From Collinsella aerofaciens (GTDB lineage Bacteria; Actinomycetota; Coriobacteriia; Coriobacteriales; Coriobacteriaceae): 31,686 nt of DNA. The notes beneath the pieces are model-generated. The model worked only from the letters and a program-made list of their open reading frames with translations. It did not search any database and was not told the origin of the DNA. The position numbers and the translations under genes are program-made. The stretch's first letter is position 1. Each line of letters opens with the position of its first letter. The stretch is from assembly GCA_008671135.1 (NCBI GenBank), contig RQAP01000024.1:1-31686 (forward strand), in the 5' to 3' direction. This document shows positions 1 to 6,886 of the stretch, one piece after another.

Positions 1-208
1 GAGCCCGCGGATATTAGCTTGCCAGGCAAGCGTCGACTAAGCCATGCAGCGTGCGCGGGCCCTCCCGACGGGAAACGAAAAAGCCCGGTTTCAAACCGGG
101 CTCGAACGAACATGCCTATTGACAATGGCTTTCTCATATTATAAAAATAGGGCAGAGTCGCTTGCGCAAGTCCGCCCCTAAAACCGTGAAGGTTTTGCTA
201 TCTGCAGG
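1..208. other. Intergenic stretch with inverted repeat and possible antisense promoter
   Basis: No gene is recognised. GCCCGCG near base 3 can pair with CGCGGGC near base 54, and CTTGCC/GGCAAG pairs inside that, so a folded RNA end is possible, but it matches no RNA family I know. TTGACA at 119-124 is followed 17 bases later by TAAAAA, a possible plus-strand promoter that would read antisense into the Abi gene. Both readings are tentative. Confidence 0.3.
82..102 (-). terminator. Rho-independent terminator of the Abi gene
   Basis: A perfect 10-bp inverted repeat (AGCCCGGTTT / AAACCGGGCT, one-base centre) is followed on the minus strand by a short T run (complement of the A run at 78-82). It lies about 105 bases downstream of the Abi_2 gene stop, so it most likely ends that transcript. 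Confidence 0.75.
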
Positions 209-1171
209 CTATTCTACCAACCCGAGCGATTCTGTCAACCTGCGAAGGAACTCGAGCGCGGAGCGAGCTGCGGCGTCGGGCCCCTTGTCGGGCAGCGCCT
301 CGGTTTCGCCGTCGGCCCTGGCGAACATCTCGGCGAGCTCGGATGCGGCGCGCGAGCGCGAGGAGCCCTCGGGTACCAAGCCGGAGTGCGCCACGAGCAC
401 GGTCGCGACCTCCTGCATGGCCGTATTCCCCATCCACTTCCTCCTGGTCGCCTTGGGAATCCCCACGGCGGCGACCCTTCGGGAGACGCCGCTGGACGCC
501 GAGCCCCGGGCGGCGCCCCTCTCGGCGAAGCAGTTGATCAGGCACGAGCCGTGCGCGGCGCAGTTGCGGACGGACTTCACGCGCTTGAGGTCGTAGTGGG
601 AGGCCTCGAGGCGCCTGTCGCCCCATCGCCTGGCGCAGAAGCGCACGAAGTCGATGAGGGTGCCGAACGAGGTGAGCTCAAGGAAGGCCCAGGCAGGCAT
701 GTCGCCGGAGTACTTCGCGTAGAGGCTCGAGCTGTAGGGGCTGCGGCCGCTCATCTTGAGCTCGCGCAGGCGGTACTCCCTGTTTGCAGTGGTAAGCGAC
801 GCCATGTAGTCGGCCACGATGGCGTAGCCGTCCTCTCCACGGTCCTCCATCTCGCGAAGCAGTGTCACCTTCTGGAAATGCTCGATGTCGAGCGTCATGC
901 CGAGCAGGGCGTGGCGCAGCTCCTGGTCGAGCGCCGCGAGCAGGCGCAGCTGGCCGAAGTCGAGGTCTACGTAGCGGCCGTCGCGCGGGCCTCCCTCGTA
1001 TTTCGAGAAGAGTTTGCGGTAGGATGCGAGCTTGAAGAAGTTGCACTTGTCGCGCAGGTAGTCCGCGGCCTCTTCCTCGGAACACAGTTCGAAGGCTACG
1101 CCCTTCTGCTTGAGGTGCTCTATCTGCTGCTCGATCGTGAGGATCGGCTTCCTATCGTGGGGTTCGGCCAT
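209..1171 (-). CDS. Abi family (Abi_2, AbiD/AbiF-like) abortive infection protein
   Basis: The 320-residue product resembles the Abi_2 family of phage-exclusion proteins. It has the N-terminal stretch that begins LTIEQQIEHLKQKG, the central DMPAWAFLELTSFGTLIDF block typical of the family, and R202-N-C-A-A-H207. The last fits the RX4-6H signature of HEPN ribonucleases. The expected role is to cut RNA and halt the cell on phage infection; that activity is known for the HEPN class and inferred here. The ATG has AGGAG about 8 bases upstream, and an extended -10 lies at 1204-1209. The C-terminal third (after residue 220) is rich in Ala/Arg and less typical. It stands alone between a terminator and a gene-poor region, as expected of a mobile defence gene. 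Confidence 0.82.
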   Translation of the reverse strand: MAEPHDRKPILTIEQQIEHLKQKGVAFELCSEEEAADYLRDKCNFFKLASYRKLFSKYEGGPRDGRYVDLDFGQLRLLAALDQELRHALLGMTLDIEHFQKVTLLREMEDRGEDGYAIVADYMASLTTANREYRLRELKMSGRSPYSSSLYAKYSGDMPAWAFLELTSFGTLIDFVRFCARRWGDRRLEASHYDLKRVKSVRNCAAHGSCLINCFAERGAARGSASSGVSRRVAAVGIPKATRRKWMGNTAMQEVATVLVAHSGLVPEGSSRSRAASELAEMFARADGETEALPDKGPDAAARSALEFLRRLTESLGLVE

Positions 1172-1203
1172 GCTCGGTCTCCTGTCATTGATTTGAGAAT
1201 CCT

Positions 1204-1209
1204 ATTCTA
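1204..1209 (-). promoter_or_regulatory. Extended -10 promoter element for the Abi gene
   Basis: On the minus strand the sequence reads TGGTAGAAT, an extended -10 box, about 33 bases before the Abi start codon. No clear -35 is seen, which fits an extended -10 promoter. Confidence 0.4.
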
Positions 1210-1928
1210 CCAGCATGTTTGCCCTGAATCCTGAAGGCCCGTTCGCCAACTCATAAGCAAGCCACCTGAGACTACTCACTTTGTTCACGAATGGCGAAGA
1301 CCTGCGACCTGGGGTTTTGCAAATGGCGCGCAAGCCACCCGCGTTAATTCACTTGCGATTGCAGCTGGCGGCTTGCGGGCAAAAGGGCGGTTGAGTTTCA
1401 AAACGGGCGTTTTCGGCGCCATCGAGCCTCCAAAGGCGACCCGCCGCGCACTTTGGGACAAAAACAAAAACTCAAAGCCCTGAGTTTGAAAAAAGTTTTT
1501 GAGGTTGTCCCAGCTTTTGTCCCCGAAGCCGACGAAACGCGACATCGCGTCATTCGGCGGCACGCGTTCCGTGTCGATGCCGAAAACTGGGTGTAACTGG
1601 AGTGACGGGACGGCAGAACCGACGCCATCGAGTGGGAATAATTCCATTTAAAAGAGTGTTAGTTGTTAGAAGTGCCCTGTGGTATCACGGGGTATTTCTC
1701 TTTTTGTATCGTATCGATTTTCTGCAGCAAGCCGTCTGAGCTCATGGTTGCCATGAGTTGGGACAACGCTGGATATCAGGGTATCAATTTTTCAGGGAGC
1801 GTCCCTTTATGAGCAATTATCCGCGCAGCTAGCCTTGATATTTGGTTTTAATTCAGTAAAGATTATATTGACGTTTGGTACCCATTTAATACTCAGTTGA
1901 GCCTCTCGGTACCCATAGGGGCGTTTGA

Positions 1929-2081
1929 CCTGGTGTTTTCGTTATTCTTGCCGAAGCACTTCCGATGGGTAGCTTTATGGACCATATGATCGGAGGGCTT
2001 GCCGGAATCGGCCACATTATCTCAATAAATGGACTCGCTTTTCTGTTCCATGCCCTCATTAAACCAGCAGAAAGCAACTAA
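1929..2081 (+). pseudogene. C-terminal remnant of a membrane protein
   Basis: A 50-codon stretch, open from an in-frame TGA at 1926-1928 to a TAA at 2079-2081, encodes a glycine-rich hydrophobic tail (GGLAGIGHIISINGLAFLFHAL). It looks like the last membrane helix of a transporter-like protein. No usable start precedes it. The family cannot be named. It ends 13 bases before the VOC gene start, so it may once have been that gene's upstream neighbour. Confidence 0.35.
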
Positions 2082-2094
2082 CGAGGAGGAGCTC

Positions 2095-2553
2095 ATGATT
2101 CGACAGATCTACCATGTGGGATTGACGGTCAGTGACCTGGACCGTTCCGTGGCGTTTTATCGGGATGTGCTGGGCCTTCAGTATCAGGGGGAGCTCCTGA
2201 TGGAGGGAAAAGAGACGGAGGCAATGTTCCGGCGAGAAAACTGCAAGGCACGGGTTGCTTATCTGAACGGCTCGGATCAGCTGCATATACCGCCGGTGGA
2301 ACTGATCCAGTTTGTGGAGGATGAAATTCACCGCAAGCCCATGGATCTTTTCACAACTTCCATATCAGAACTTTGCTTCTATGCAGAGGATGCAGATGCG
2401 GTCTATCAAAAACTGGCGGAGCAGGGCGTGGAGTGTTTCTCCGCTCCCCAGGAATTTGATTTTCGGCAGGATGGCTTTGGCCGGAGCAAAGCCTTCTACT
2501 TTCGGGATCCAGATGGAATCATATTAGAAATCATGGAGCCGCTGGACAAGTGA
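2095..2553 (+). CDS. VOC family protein (glyoxalase/bleomycin resistance fold)
   Basis: The 152-residue product starts IRQIYHVGLTVSDLDRSVAFYRDVLGL, the classic first beta-alpha-beta module of the vicinal oxygen chelate superfamily. It ends GFGRSKAFYFRDPDGIILEIMEP, the second module with the metal-ligand Glu. H7 and the C-terminal Glu are likely metal ligands. Such proteins bind a divalent metal and act as glyoxalases, dioxygenases or resistance proteins; the substrate is not evident. I place the start at 2095 because ACGAGGAGGAG lies just upstream, although the frame is open further up. Its codon use is more AT-rich than neighbouring genes, so recent acquisition is possible. Confidence 0.85.
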   Translation: MIRQIYHVGLTVSDLDRSVAFYRDVLGLQYQGELLMEGKETEAMFRRENCKARVAYLNGSDQLHIPPVELIQFVEDEIHRKPMDLFTTSISELCFYAEDADAVYQKLAEQGVECFSAPQEFDFRQDGFGRSKAFYFRDPDGIILEIMEPLDK

Positions 2554-2658
2554 TCTTTTGCCCCAGCGGATGTAGCGGTCGATCCATTTCGCCAACAGGC
2601 CCTTTCTGCCCGGATACCCCAGGGCTCGCTGGATGGCTGTCATGCGCTTCCCATTTCG
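2554..2658 (-). pseudogene. IS3-family transposase OrfA fragment
   Basis: On the minus strand an open stretch encodes RNGKRMTAIQRALGYPGRK followed by LLAKWIDRYIRWGKRS. This matches the helix-turn-helix of IS3-family OrfA proteins (GKR..A.RALGYPxRxxLxxWI). It begins after a stop at 2659-2661 and runs into the end of the VOC gene without the rest of the transposase. It is a scar of a lost insertion sequence. The match rests on motif recognition only. Confidence 0.55.
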
Positions 2659-2738
2659 CTAAACAAGCGTCAAAGAGGATTGTCGATCGTTTCGGCATCG
2701 CCGCTGAACTGTGTTACCAGCAAAGTGGCAGGAATAAA

Positions 2739-2774
2739 GGCCTCCGAACCTTCTGGTTCGGAGGCCTTCTTTTT
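2739..2774 (+). terminator. Rho-independent terminator
   Basis: A 12-bp perfect stem (GGCCTCCGAACC / GGTTCGGAGGCC, loop TTCT) is followed by TTCTTTTT. It ends plus-strand transcription coming from the VOC gene, and the hairpin also sits downstream of the convergent MerR gene. Confidence 0.85.
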
Positions 2775-2829
2775 GCATTGCTACCCGAAAAAGAACTCCT
2801 TGACGAACTCCCTTGAGCATCGGACGGCA

Positions 2830-3270
2830 CTATCGAGCGTGAGCGTTTTCGTAGGCCTCTTTGATTCCTTCTGGCAAGCCGTCGGGAATCAGTGCCTTCA
2901 GCTCAGCCTCGCTGTTGCCCTGATTCAGCTGCCCGTAGTACCAGCATTTGAACTTCAACATGTCCAGCGCGCGGTTCATGCTCTCGATCTCCGACTCCAT
3001 ATGGGCCTTACGCTCCTCGAACATGGCCTTGCGCTGGGGGTAAGTGGACGGGCCCTCCGCACACCATTCCATGAACAGACGGATGTCCTTGATCTCCATC
3101 CCCGCTTTCTTCAGACATTCGATGACCCGAAGCGCCTCGAGTTCCGTATCGCCAAATTGGCGAATGCCGGACGTCCGCTCCAACCCCGGGAACAATCCCT
3201 GCTTGTCGTAATACCGCAGCGTGGATGCGGGCAAGCCGAACATCTCCGCCACCTGTCCGATCGTGTACAT
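2830..3270 (-). CDS. MerR family transcriptional regulator
   Basis: The 146-residue product begins MYTIGQVAEMFGLPASTLRYYDKQGLFPGLERTSGIRQF, a typical MerR winged helix (residues 1-70). A coiled-coil dimerisation helix follows, with the CWYY stretch common in MerR proteins that respond to aldehydes or electrophiles. It has no metal-binding cysteine pair at the C-terminus. It is divergent from the 3376-5274 genes. The intervening region holds a promoter with a 19-bp spacer carrying a dyad, the usual MerR target, so it most likely controls those genes and perhaps itself. Confidence 0.9.
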   Translation of the reverse strand: MYTIGQVAEMFGLPASTLRYYDKQGLFPGLERTSGIRQFGDTELEALRVIECLKKAGMEIKDIRLFMEWCAEGPSTYPQRKAMFEERKAHMESEIESMNRALDMLKFKCWYYGQLNQGNSEAELKALIPDGLPEGIKEAYENAHAR

Positions 3271-3301
3271 GGCCCCTCCGGATAAATCTCGAATTCATTC
3301 C

Positions 3302-3332
3302 TTGACCTAAAGTCAGGTTTAGGTATTACCTT
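3302..3332 (+). promoter_or_regulatory. MerR-type promoter/operator with 19-bp spacer
   Basis: TTGACC (3302-3307) and TACCTT (3327-3332) are 19 bases apart, the over-long spacing typical of MerR-activated promoters. The dyad CCTAAA-N6-TTTAGG at 3306-3323 lies across the -35 and spacer. It points toward the truncated reductase, the cupin fusion and the hydrolase. Confidence 0.65.
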
Positions 3333-3375
3333 CATTCTCGTCAATATAAATCGGGAGTTCAAGGGGTATTCCGCA

Positions 3376-3507
3376 ATGAGCAAAACGGTTTTGATGGTCT
3401 CTTCAAGTCCTCGAAAGAGCGGGAATTCCGAGACGTTGGCGGCGGCTTTCGCCAACGGCGCGCGGGAGGCGGGGCGCTTGGCCGCGCGTAAGCAGATTCG
3501 TGTTTAG
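3376..3507 (+). pseudogene. Truncated NADPH-dependent FMN reductase / flavodoxin-fold protein
   Basis: The 43-codon frame encodes MSKTVLMVSSSPRKSGNSET and continues LAAAFANGAREAG. This is the N-terminal beta strand and FMN phosphate-binding loop (S-S-P-R-K-S-G-N) of NADPH-dependent FMN reductases. After about residue 33 the similarity stops and the frame ends, while a full-length protein would run to about 180 residues. Compare the intact paralogue at 11244-11774 (VVLSGSPRKGANTDT). It sits first behind the MerR-type promoter, so an FMN reductase was probably once part of this operon. An internal deletion is the simplest explanation. Confidence 0.65.
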
Positions 3508-3532
3508 AACCATCGATAGGAGGAAATCGATC

Positions 3533-4300
3533 ATGGCAATTAAGCAGACGGCGGGCAGAGATGCCCTGGGGGACTTTGCCCCCAAATTCGCACAGCTCAA
3601 CGACGACGTGCTGTTCGGCGAGGTGTGGAGCCGGGAGGGCGAGCTCTCCCTTCGAGACCGCAGCGTGGTGACGGTGGTTGCCTTGATGGCACAGGGGCTG
3701 ACGGACTCTTCGTTCCAATATCATCTGATGTCCGCAAAGAACAACGGGGTGACCAGGGCTGAGATAGCGGAAATCCTTACGCATGCGGCGTTTTATGCGG
3801 GATGGCCCAAGGCATGGGCGGCCTTTCGCATGGCGAAGGAGGTCTGGGCAGACGAGGGCGACGATGCCGATGAAAAGACCAAGCACCAAAACGAGATGGC
3901 GTTTCCCATCGGTGTCCCCAACGACGCATTCGCGAAGTACTTTATCGGTCAAAGTTACCTCGCGCCCCTTTCCACCGAGCAGGTCGGCGTTTACAACGTG
4001 ACGTTCGAGCCCGGTTGCCGCAACAACTGGCACATCCATCACGCCAAAAGCGGCGGCGGACAGATCCTCGTCTGCGTGGCTGGCCGAGGGTTTTACCAGG
4101 AATGGGGTAAACCGGCACAGGAGCTGCGTCCTGGCGACGTGGTCAACATCGCCTCGGGTGTGAAACATTGGCACGGAGCCGCGCCCGAGAGCTGGTTCTC
4201 CCATCTCGCGCTGGAGGTTCCGGGCGAGGAGGCCTCCAACGAGTGGTTGGAGCCCGTGGACGACGAGCAATACCTTAAAGCGACTGACAAGGAGGCTTAG
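3533..4300 (+). CDS. Carboxymuconolactone decarboxylase-cupin fusion protein
   Basis: The 255-residue product has two parts. Residues 10-110 resemble the carboxymuconolactone decarboxylase/AhpD fold (REGELSLRDRSVVTVVALMAQG, then EIAEILTHAAFYAGWPKAWAA). Residues 125-235 form a cupin with metal-ligand-like histidines in NNWHIHHAKSGGG (H167, H169) and GVKHWHG (H212, H214). The AhpD CxxC pair is absent from the N-terminal half, so a peroxidase role through that pair is unlikely. This domain order is common in gut bacteria next to MerR regulators. The start at 3533 follows AGGAGGAAATCGATC; the longer upstream frame lacks a ribosome site. It is followed after 2 bases by the hydrolase, so the two are co-translated. 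The role is probably stress or carbonyl metabolism, by inference. Confidence 0.85.
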   Translation: MAIKQTAGRDALGDFAPKFAQLNDDVLFGEVWSREGELSLRDRSVVTVVALMAQGLTDSSFQYHLMSAKNNGVTRAEIAEILTHAAFYAGWPKAWAAFRMAKEVWADEGDDADEKTKHQNEMAFPIGVPNDAFAKYFIGQSYLAPLSTEQVGVYNVTFEPGCRNNWHIHHAKSGGGQILVCVAGRGFYQEWGKPAQELRPGDVVNIASGVKHWHGAAPESWFSHLALEVPGEEASNEWLEPVDDEQYLKATDKEA

Positions 4301-4302
4301 GC

Positions 4303-5274
4303 ATGGAGCAGTTGAAATTGACGCAGGAATGGGACAAGGTGTTCCCCAAAAGCGACAAGGTTGAGCACAGCAAGGCGACCTTCCACAACCGATACGGCAT
4401 CACGCTGGTGGCCGACGTCTACGTGCCAAAGAACGCGGAGGGCAAGCTGCCTGCCATCGCCGTCAGCGGCCCGTTTGGCGCGGTGAAGGAGCAAACGTCC
4501 GGCCTTTATGCGCAGAAAATGGCGGAGCTGGGCTTTTTCGCGATTGCCTTCGACCCGTCCTATACCGGCGAGAGCGGCGGTGCGCCCCGCTATGTGGCAT
4601 CGCCGGACATCAACACCGAGGATTTCTGCGCGGCGGTGGATTTCCTCTCCGTGCAGGAAAGCGTTGACCCGGAGCGCATCGGTATCATCGGCATCTGCGG
4701 TTGGGGCGGCATGGCAATCAATGCGGCGGCCATCGACACCCGCATCAAGGCCACCGCGGCTATGACCATGTACGATATGACCCGCGTGACCGCAAACGGC
4801 TACTTTGACGCCGAGGATTCCGAGCAGGCGCGCTTCGAAAAGCGTAAAGCGCTGAACGCGCAGCGCACCGAGGACTATAAAAATGACAGCTACGCGCTGG
4901 CGGGCGGCGTGGTCGATCCGCTGCCCGATGACGCGCCGCAGTTTGTGGCGGACTATTACGCCTACTACAAGACTCCGCGAGGTTACCATCCCCGCAGCCT
5001 GGGCTCCAATGGCGGTTGGAATGTGACATCTTCGCTGTCGTTTTTGAATATGCCGATCTTGCAGTACGCCGGCGAGATCCGCTCTGCCGTGCTGCTGGTG
5101 CATGGCGAGAAGGCGCACTCCCGCTATTTCAGCGAAACCGCGTACAACAAGCTGACTGGGGACAACAAGGAATTGCTCATTATCCCTGGTGCCAGCCACA
5201 CCGACCTTTACGATCAGATGGACATCATTCCGTTTGAAAAGCTGAAAGCGTTCTTTGAGGAATATCTGAAATAA
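4303..5274 (+). CDS. Alpha/beta hydrolase (dienelactone hydrolase-like) with unusual nucleophile elbow
   Basis: The 323-residue product has an alpha/beta hydrolase core: the strand LPAIAVSGPFGAVKEQTSG, the elbow region ERIGIIGICGWGGMAINAAA, and a C-terminal GASHTDLYD that supplies a likely catalytic His (H299). At the elbow (residues 130-136, GICGWGG) the usual serine position is Trp134. Cys132 is the only nucleophile nearby, as in dienelactone hydrolases, but the spacing is not the canonical GxCxG. It sits 2 bases after the CMD-cupin gene with AAGGAGG overlapping that gene's end, so it is the second intact gene of the MerR operon. The substrate is unknown. Confidence 0.82.
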   Translation: MEQLKLTQEWDKVFPKSDKVEHSKATFHNRYGITLVADVYVPKNAEGKLPAIAVSGPFGAVKEQTSGLYAQKMAELGFFAIAFDPSYTGESGGAPRYVASPDINTEDFCAAVDFLSVQESVDPERIGIIGICGWGGMAINAAAIDTRIKATAAMTMYDMTRVTANGYFDAEDSEQARFEKRKALNAQRTEDYKNDSYALAGGVVDPLPDDAPQFVADYYAYYKTPRGYHPRSLGSNGGWNVTSSLSFLNMPILQYAGEIRSAVLLVHGEKAHSRYFSETAYNKLTGDNKELLIIPGASHTDLYDQMDIIPFEKLKAFFEEYLK

Positions 5275-5351
5275 GGCATACCTTGCTTTTTACTTATTAA
5301 CGGTCATGCATTTAGCAAGGACGGTTTGCGGCAAGACGCCTCGCCGCGCTA
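5275..5351. other. Convergent intergenic gap with inverted repeat
   Basis: CCTTGCT (from about 5280) and AGCAAGG (ending about 5322) form a 7-bp inverted repeat, and a small AAGG/CCTT hairpin followed by GCTTTTT lies at its left edge. This is a weak candidate for termination of the plus-strand operon against the convergent Sir2 genes. Confidence 0.35.
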
Positions 5352-6197
5352 CTAGTCGTCGGCCCGCGCCGCCGAGAGCAAGGCACCCAAGTCTGCCTGG
5401 ATCGCCTCTGCCTTGCTTCCAAGCTGCAGCGGAGCCGAATCGCCCGAGATGTTTACGCTTAACAGATGCGCATCCGGCAGCTTTGCGGTCATGCTCCAGA
5501 ACGGGAGCGTGATGATGCCGGGGGTCATCTCGCCCACGCCGAGCTCCAGCAACAGCACGCGGCAATCGCTGCGCTCGCGCACGAAGCGCTCATATCGTTC
5601 GATACTCTCGCGCCATGCCGCGCCCTGCAGAAATGTGTCATCGCGCACCCACGGCACGAGCTGCCAGCCGCAATGCGGGCAGCGGGGAATGTCCTCGCTG
5701 CGTACCTCGAACCCCGTCATGCCCGCGAGCATACGCTCGACGTAGGGACTCGCGTCGAAGAGCTCGTCGCAGCATGGCTGCTTGCACTGAAGGTGCGCGA
5801 AGCTTCCCTGATAGTTGTAGGTCCTCTCGGCGGGAAATGTCTTTTCGACCTGGGTGTCCACGTTGGTGCTCAGGATGAAGTAGTCCTTATGGCTGATGAG
5901 TGATCGCAGGTCGAGATAGGGCTGCGATGCCGGCTCGCGCAGCATGAAATCGATGTATCGCGCGTAGTAGGCCCATTGCTGCTCGAGGCTGGGGTAGAGG
6001 TGGTAGAAGCCGTCGAAAAGGCTTTTGAAGCCAAAGGCTTGCTGCCAGTCCGCCATTCCGGCACGCGTCATGCCCGCGCGGTTGTAATGGTTGAACTCGG
6101 CGGCGCTCGACATGCCCGATCCGATGCCGACGATGATGGCATCGGAATCGTCGATAAGGCCTCGAAGCCTCATCGCTTCTCTTTCTAGAGGCGGCAT
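5352..6197 (-). CDS. Sir2-like protein, class M (SirTM)-type, third gene of cluster
   Basis: The 281-residue product has sirtuin motifs in order: GIGSGMS (residues 24-30) for the NAD loop, STNVD (110-114) for the TxNxD motif, YQGS around Gln130 where classic sirtuins have catalytic His, a zinc site of C138, C142/C143, C173 and C176, and LELGVGEMTPG for the C-terminal NAD-contact region. Asn plus Gln in place of His is the feature described for SirTM ADP-ribosyltransferases, so protein ADP-ribosylation is more likely than deacylation; this is inference. The ATG at 6197 overlaps the preceding gene by 13 bases and has GAGGAG 8 bases upstream. Residue 9 (ATG at 6173) is an alternative start. Confidence 0.8.
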   Translation of the reverse strand: MPPLEREAMRLRGLIDDSDAIIVGIGSGMSSAAEFNHYNRAGMTRAGMADWQQAFGFKSLFDGFYHLYPSLEQQWAYYARYIDFMLREPASQPYLDLRSLISHKDYFILSTNVDTQVEKTFPAERTYNYQGSFAHLQCKQPCCDELFDASPYVERMLAGMTGFEVRSEDIPRCPHCGWQLVPWVRDDTFLQGAAWRESIERYERFVRERSDCRVLLLELGVGEMTPGIITLPFWSMTAKLPDAHLLSVNISGDSAPLQLGSKAEAIQADLGALLSAARADD

Positions 6198-6883
6198 CGG
6201 GCGATCTCCTCGAAAGCCGGGGCCATATCGCCGTCAACGAGAATCGTCTCGCACAAAGCGTCGGGCGCCAGGGCCTGGCTGTAGTTGAATACGATGTAGG
6301 TGGCGTGCTCGCAGGCGTTCGCAATCTGGGCGAGCATGCGCTTTATGACGCCGTTGCGCACCCCCACGCCAAGTTCGAGGATGGCGACCCTGCCGTTGCG
6401 ATGGGCTTGCACAAGACACTCGAGCTCCTCGAGCTGGGCCGTGGCGAGGGCATCTGGATGGGCGAGACGCCGCTCGTCAATCGACGTGCGCGTACTCCCC
6501 TCCGTCTCGAGCACGCGGTTCTCGTTGAACCCTGCACGTGCGAAGTGTCCGTCGATATTGCACGTGATCACGAAGGTGTCAGCGTGCTCCGTAAGATGCC
6601 GCAGCCCGTTCATGAGCGGGCTGGACTCATATTCGACGTACTCCTTTTGATGGAACCGTTCGCTCCATCGGCGTCGTACGTTTGCATCTGGAGAGGCGAG
6701 CCCCTGCAGTATGCAGCCGATGCCGTCGGCTTGGGCGAGGTCCCCGTACGCCTCTCGGAAATGGGCGTCGGCGCAGAAGAGATTGAGCCCCTCCGCCATG
6801 TCGAGCCCGTTGCTGGCGCCGATGATGACAAGATCCGCCTCGGACAGCGCCTGGCCGATACGAACCGCTTTTACCGTTTCCAT
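6185..6883 (-). CDS. Degenerate Sir2-like protein without zinc site, second gene of cluster
   Basis: The 232-residue product keeps the Rossmann-type NAD loop (GASNGLDMAEG, residues 22-32), a TxNxD-like motif (TCNID, 107-111) and the ILELGVGVRNGVIK segment shared with both neighbours. The position of the catalytic His or Gln is occupied by ETEG (126-129). The whole zinc-ribbon module is missing, leaving it 50-90 residues shorter than its neighbours. It may be an inactive partner or have another NAD- or ADP-ribose-related role. Its ATG has GGGGAGG upstream, 4 bases after the stop of the first Sir2-like gene, and its end overlaps the third gene. Translation of the three is clearly coupled. Confidence 0.72.
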   Translation of the reverse strand: METVKAVRIGQALSEADLVIIGASNGLDMAEGLNLFCADAHFREAYGDLAQADGIGCILQGLASPDANVRRRWSERFHQKEYVEYESSPLMNGLRHLTEHADTFVITCNIDGHFARAGFNENRVLETEGSTRTSIDERRLAHPDALATAQLEELECLVQAHRNGRVAILELGVGVRNGVIKRMLAQIANACEHATYIVFNYSQALAPDALCETILVDGDMAPAFEEIARCRL

Positions 6884-6886
6884 GTG

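Larger units (their letters stand above)
1172..2094. other. Gene-poor region with an unlikely ORF and a remnant
   Basis: No complete gene is supported. On the minus strand 1285-1647 is open for 120 codons. The predicted protein has no recognisable domain and no Shine-Dalgarno sequence before its ATG, so I do not call it a gene. Between about 1650 and 2080 the base composition is clearly richer in A+T than the surroundings, which suggests inserted DNA. A short open remnant at 1929-2081 is listed separately. Confidence 0.5.

Noticed and set aside
1..60. Possible tRNA or other structured RNA at the left edge
   Set aside because: A closing stem can be drawn, but no T-arm, anticodon arm or CCA pattern fits a tRNA.
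386..1234. 282-codon plus-strand frame opposite the Abi gene
   Set aside because: It mirrors the Abi_2 coding strand, has no ribosome site and no domain; it is a high-GC shadow frame.
3359..4270. 303-codon minus-strand frame opposite the CMD-cupin gene
   Set aside because: No ribosome site or domain, and the plus strand has clear cupin and CMD motifs.
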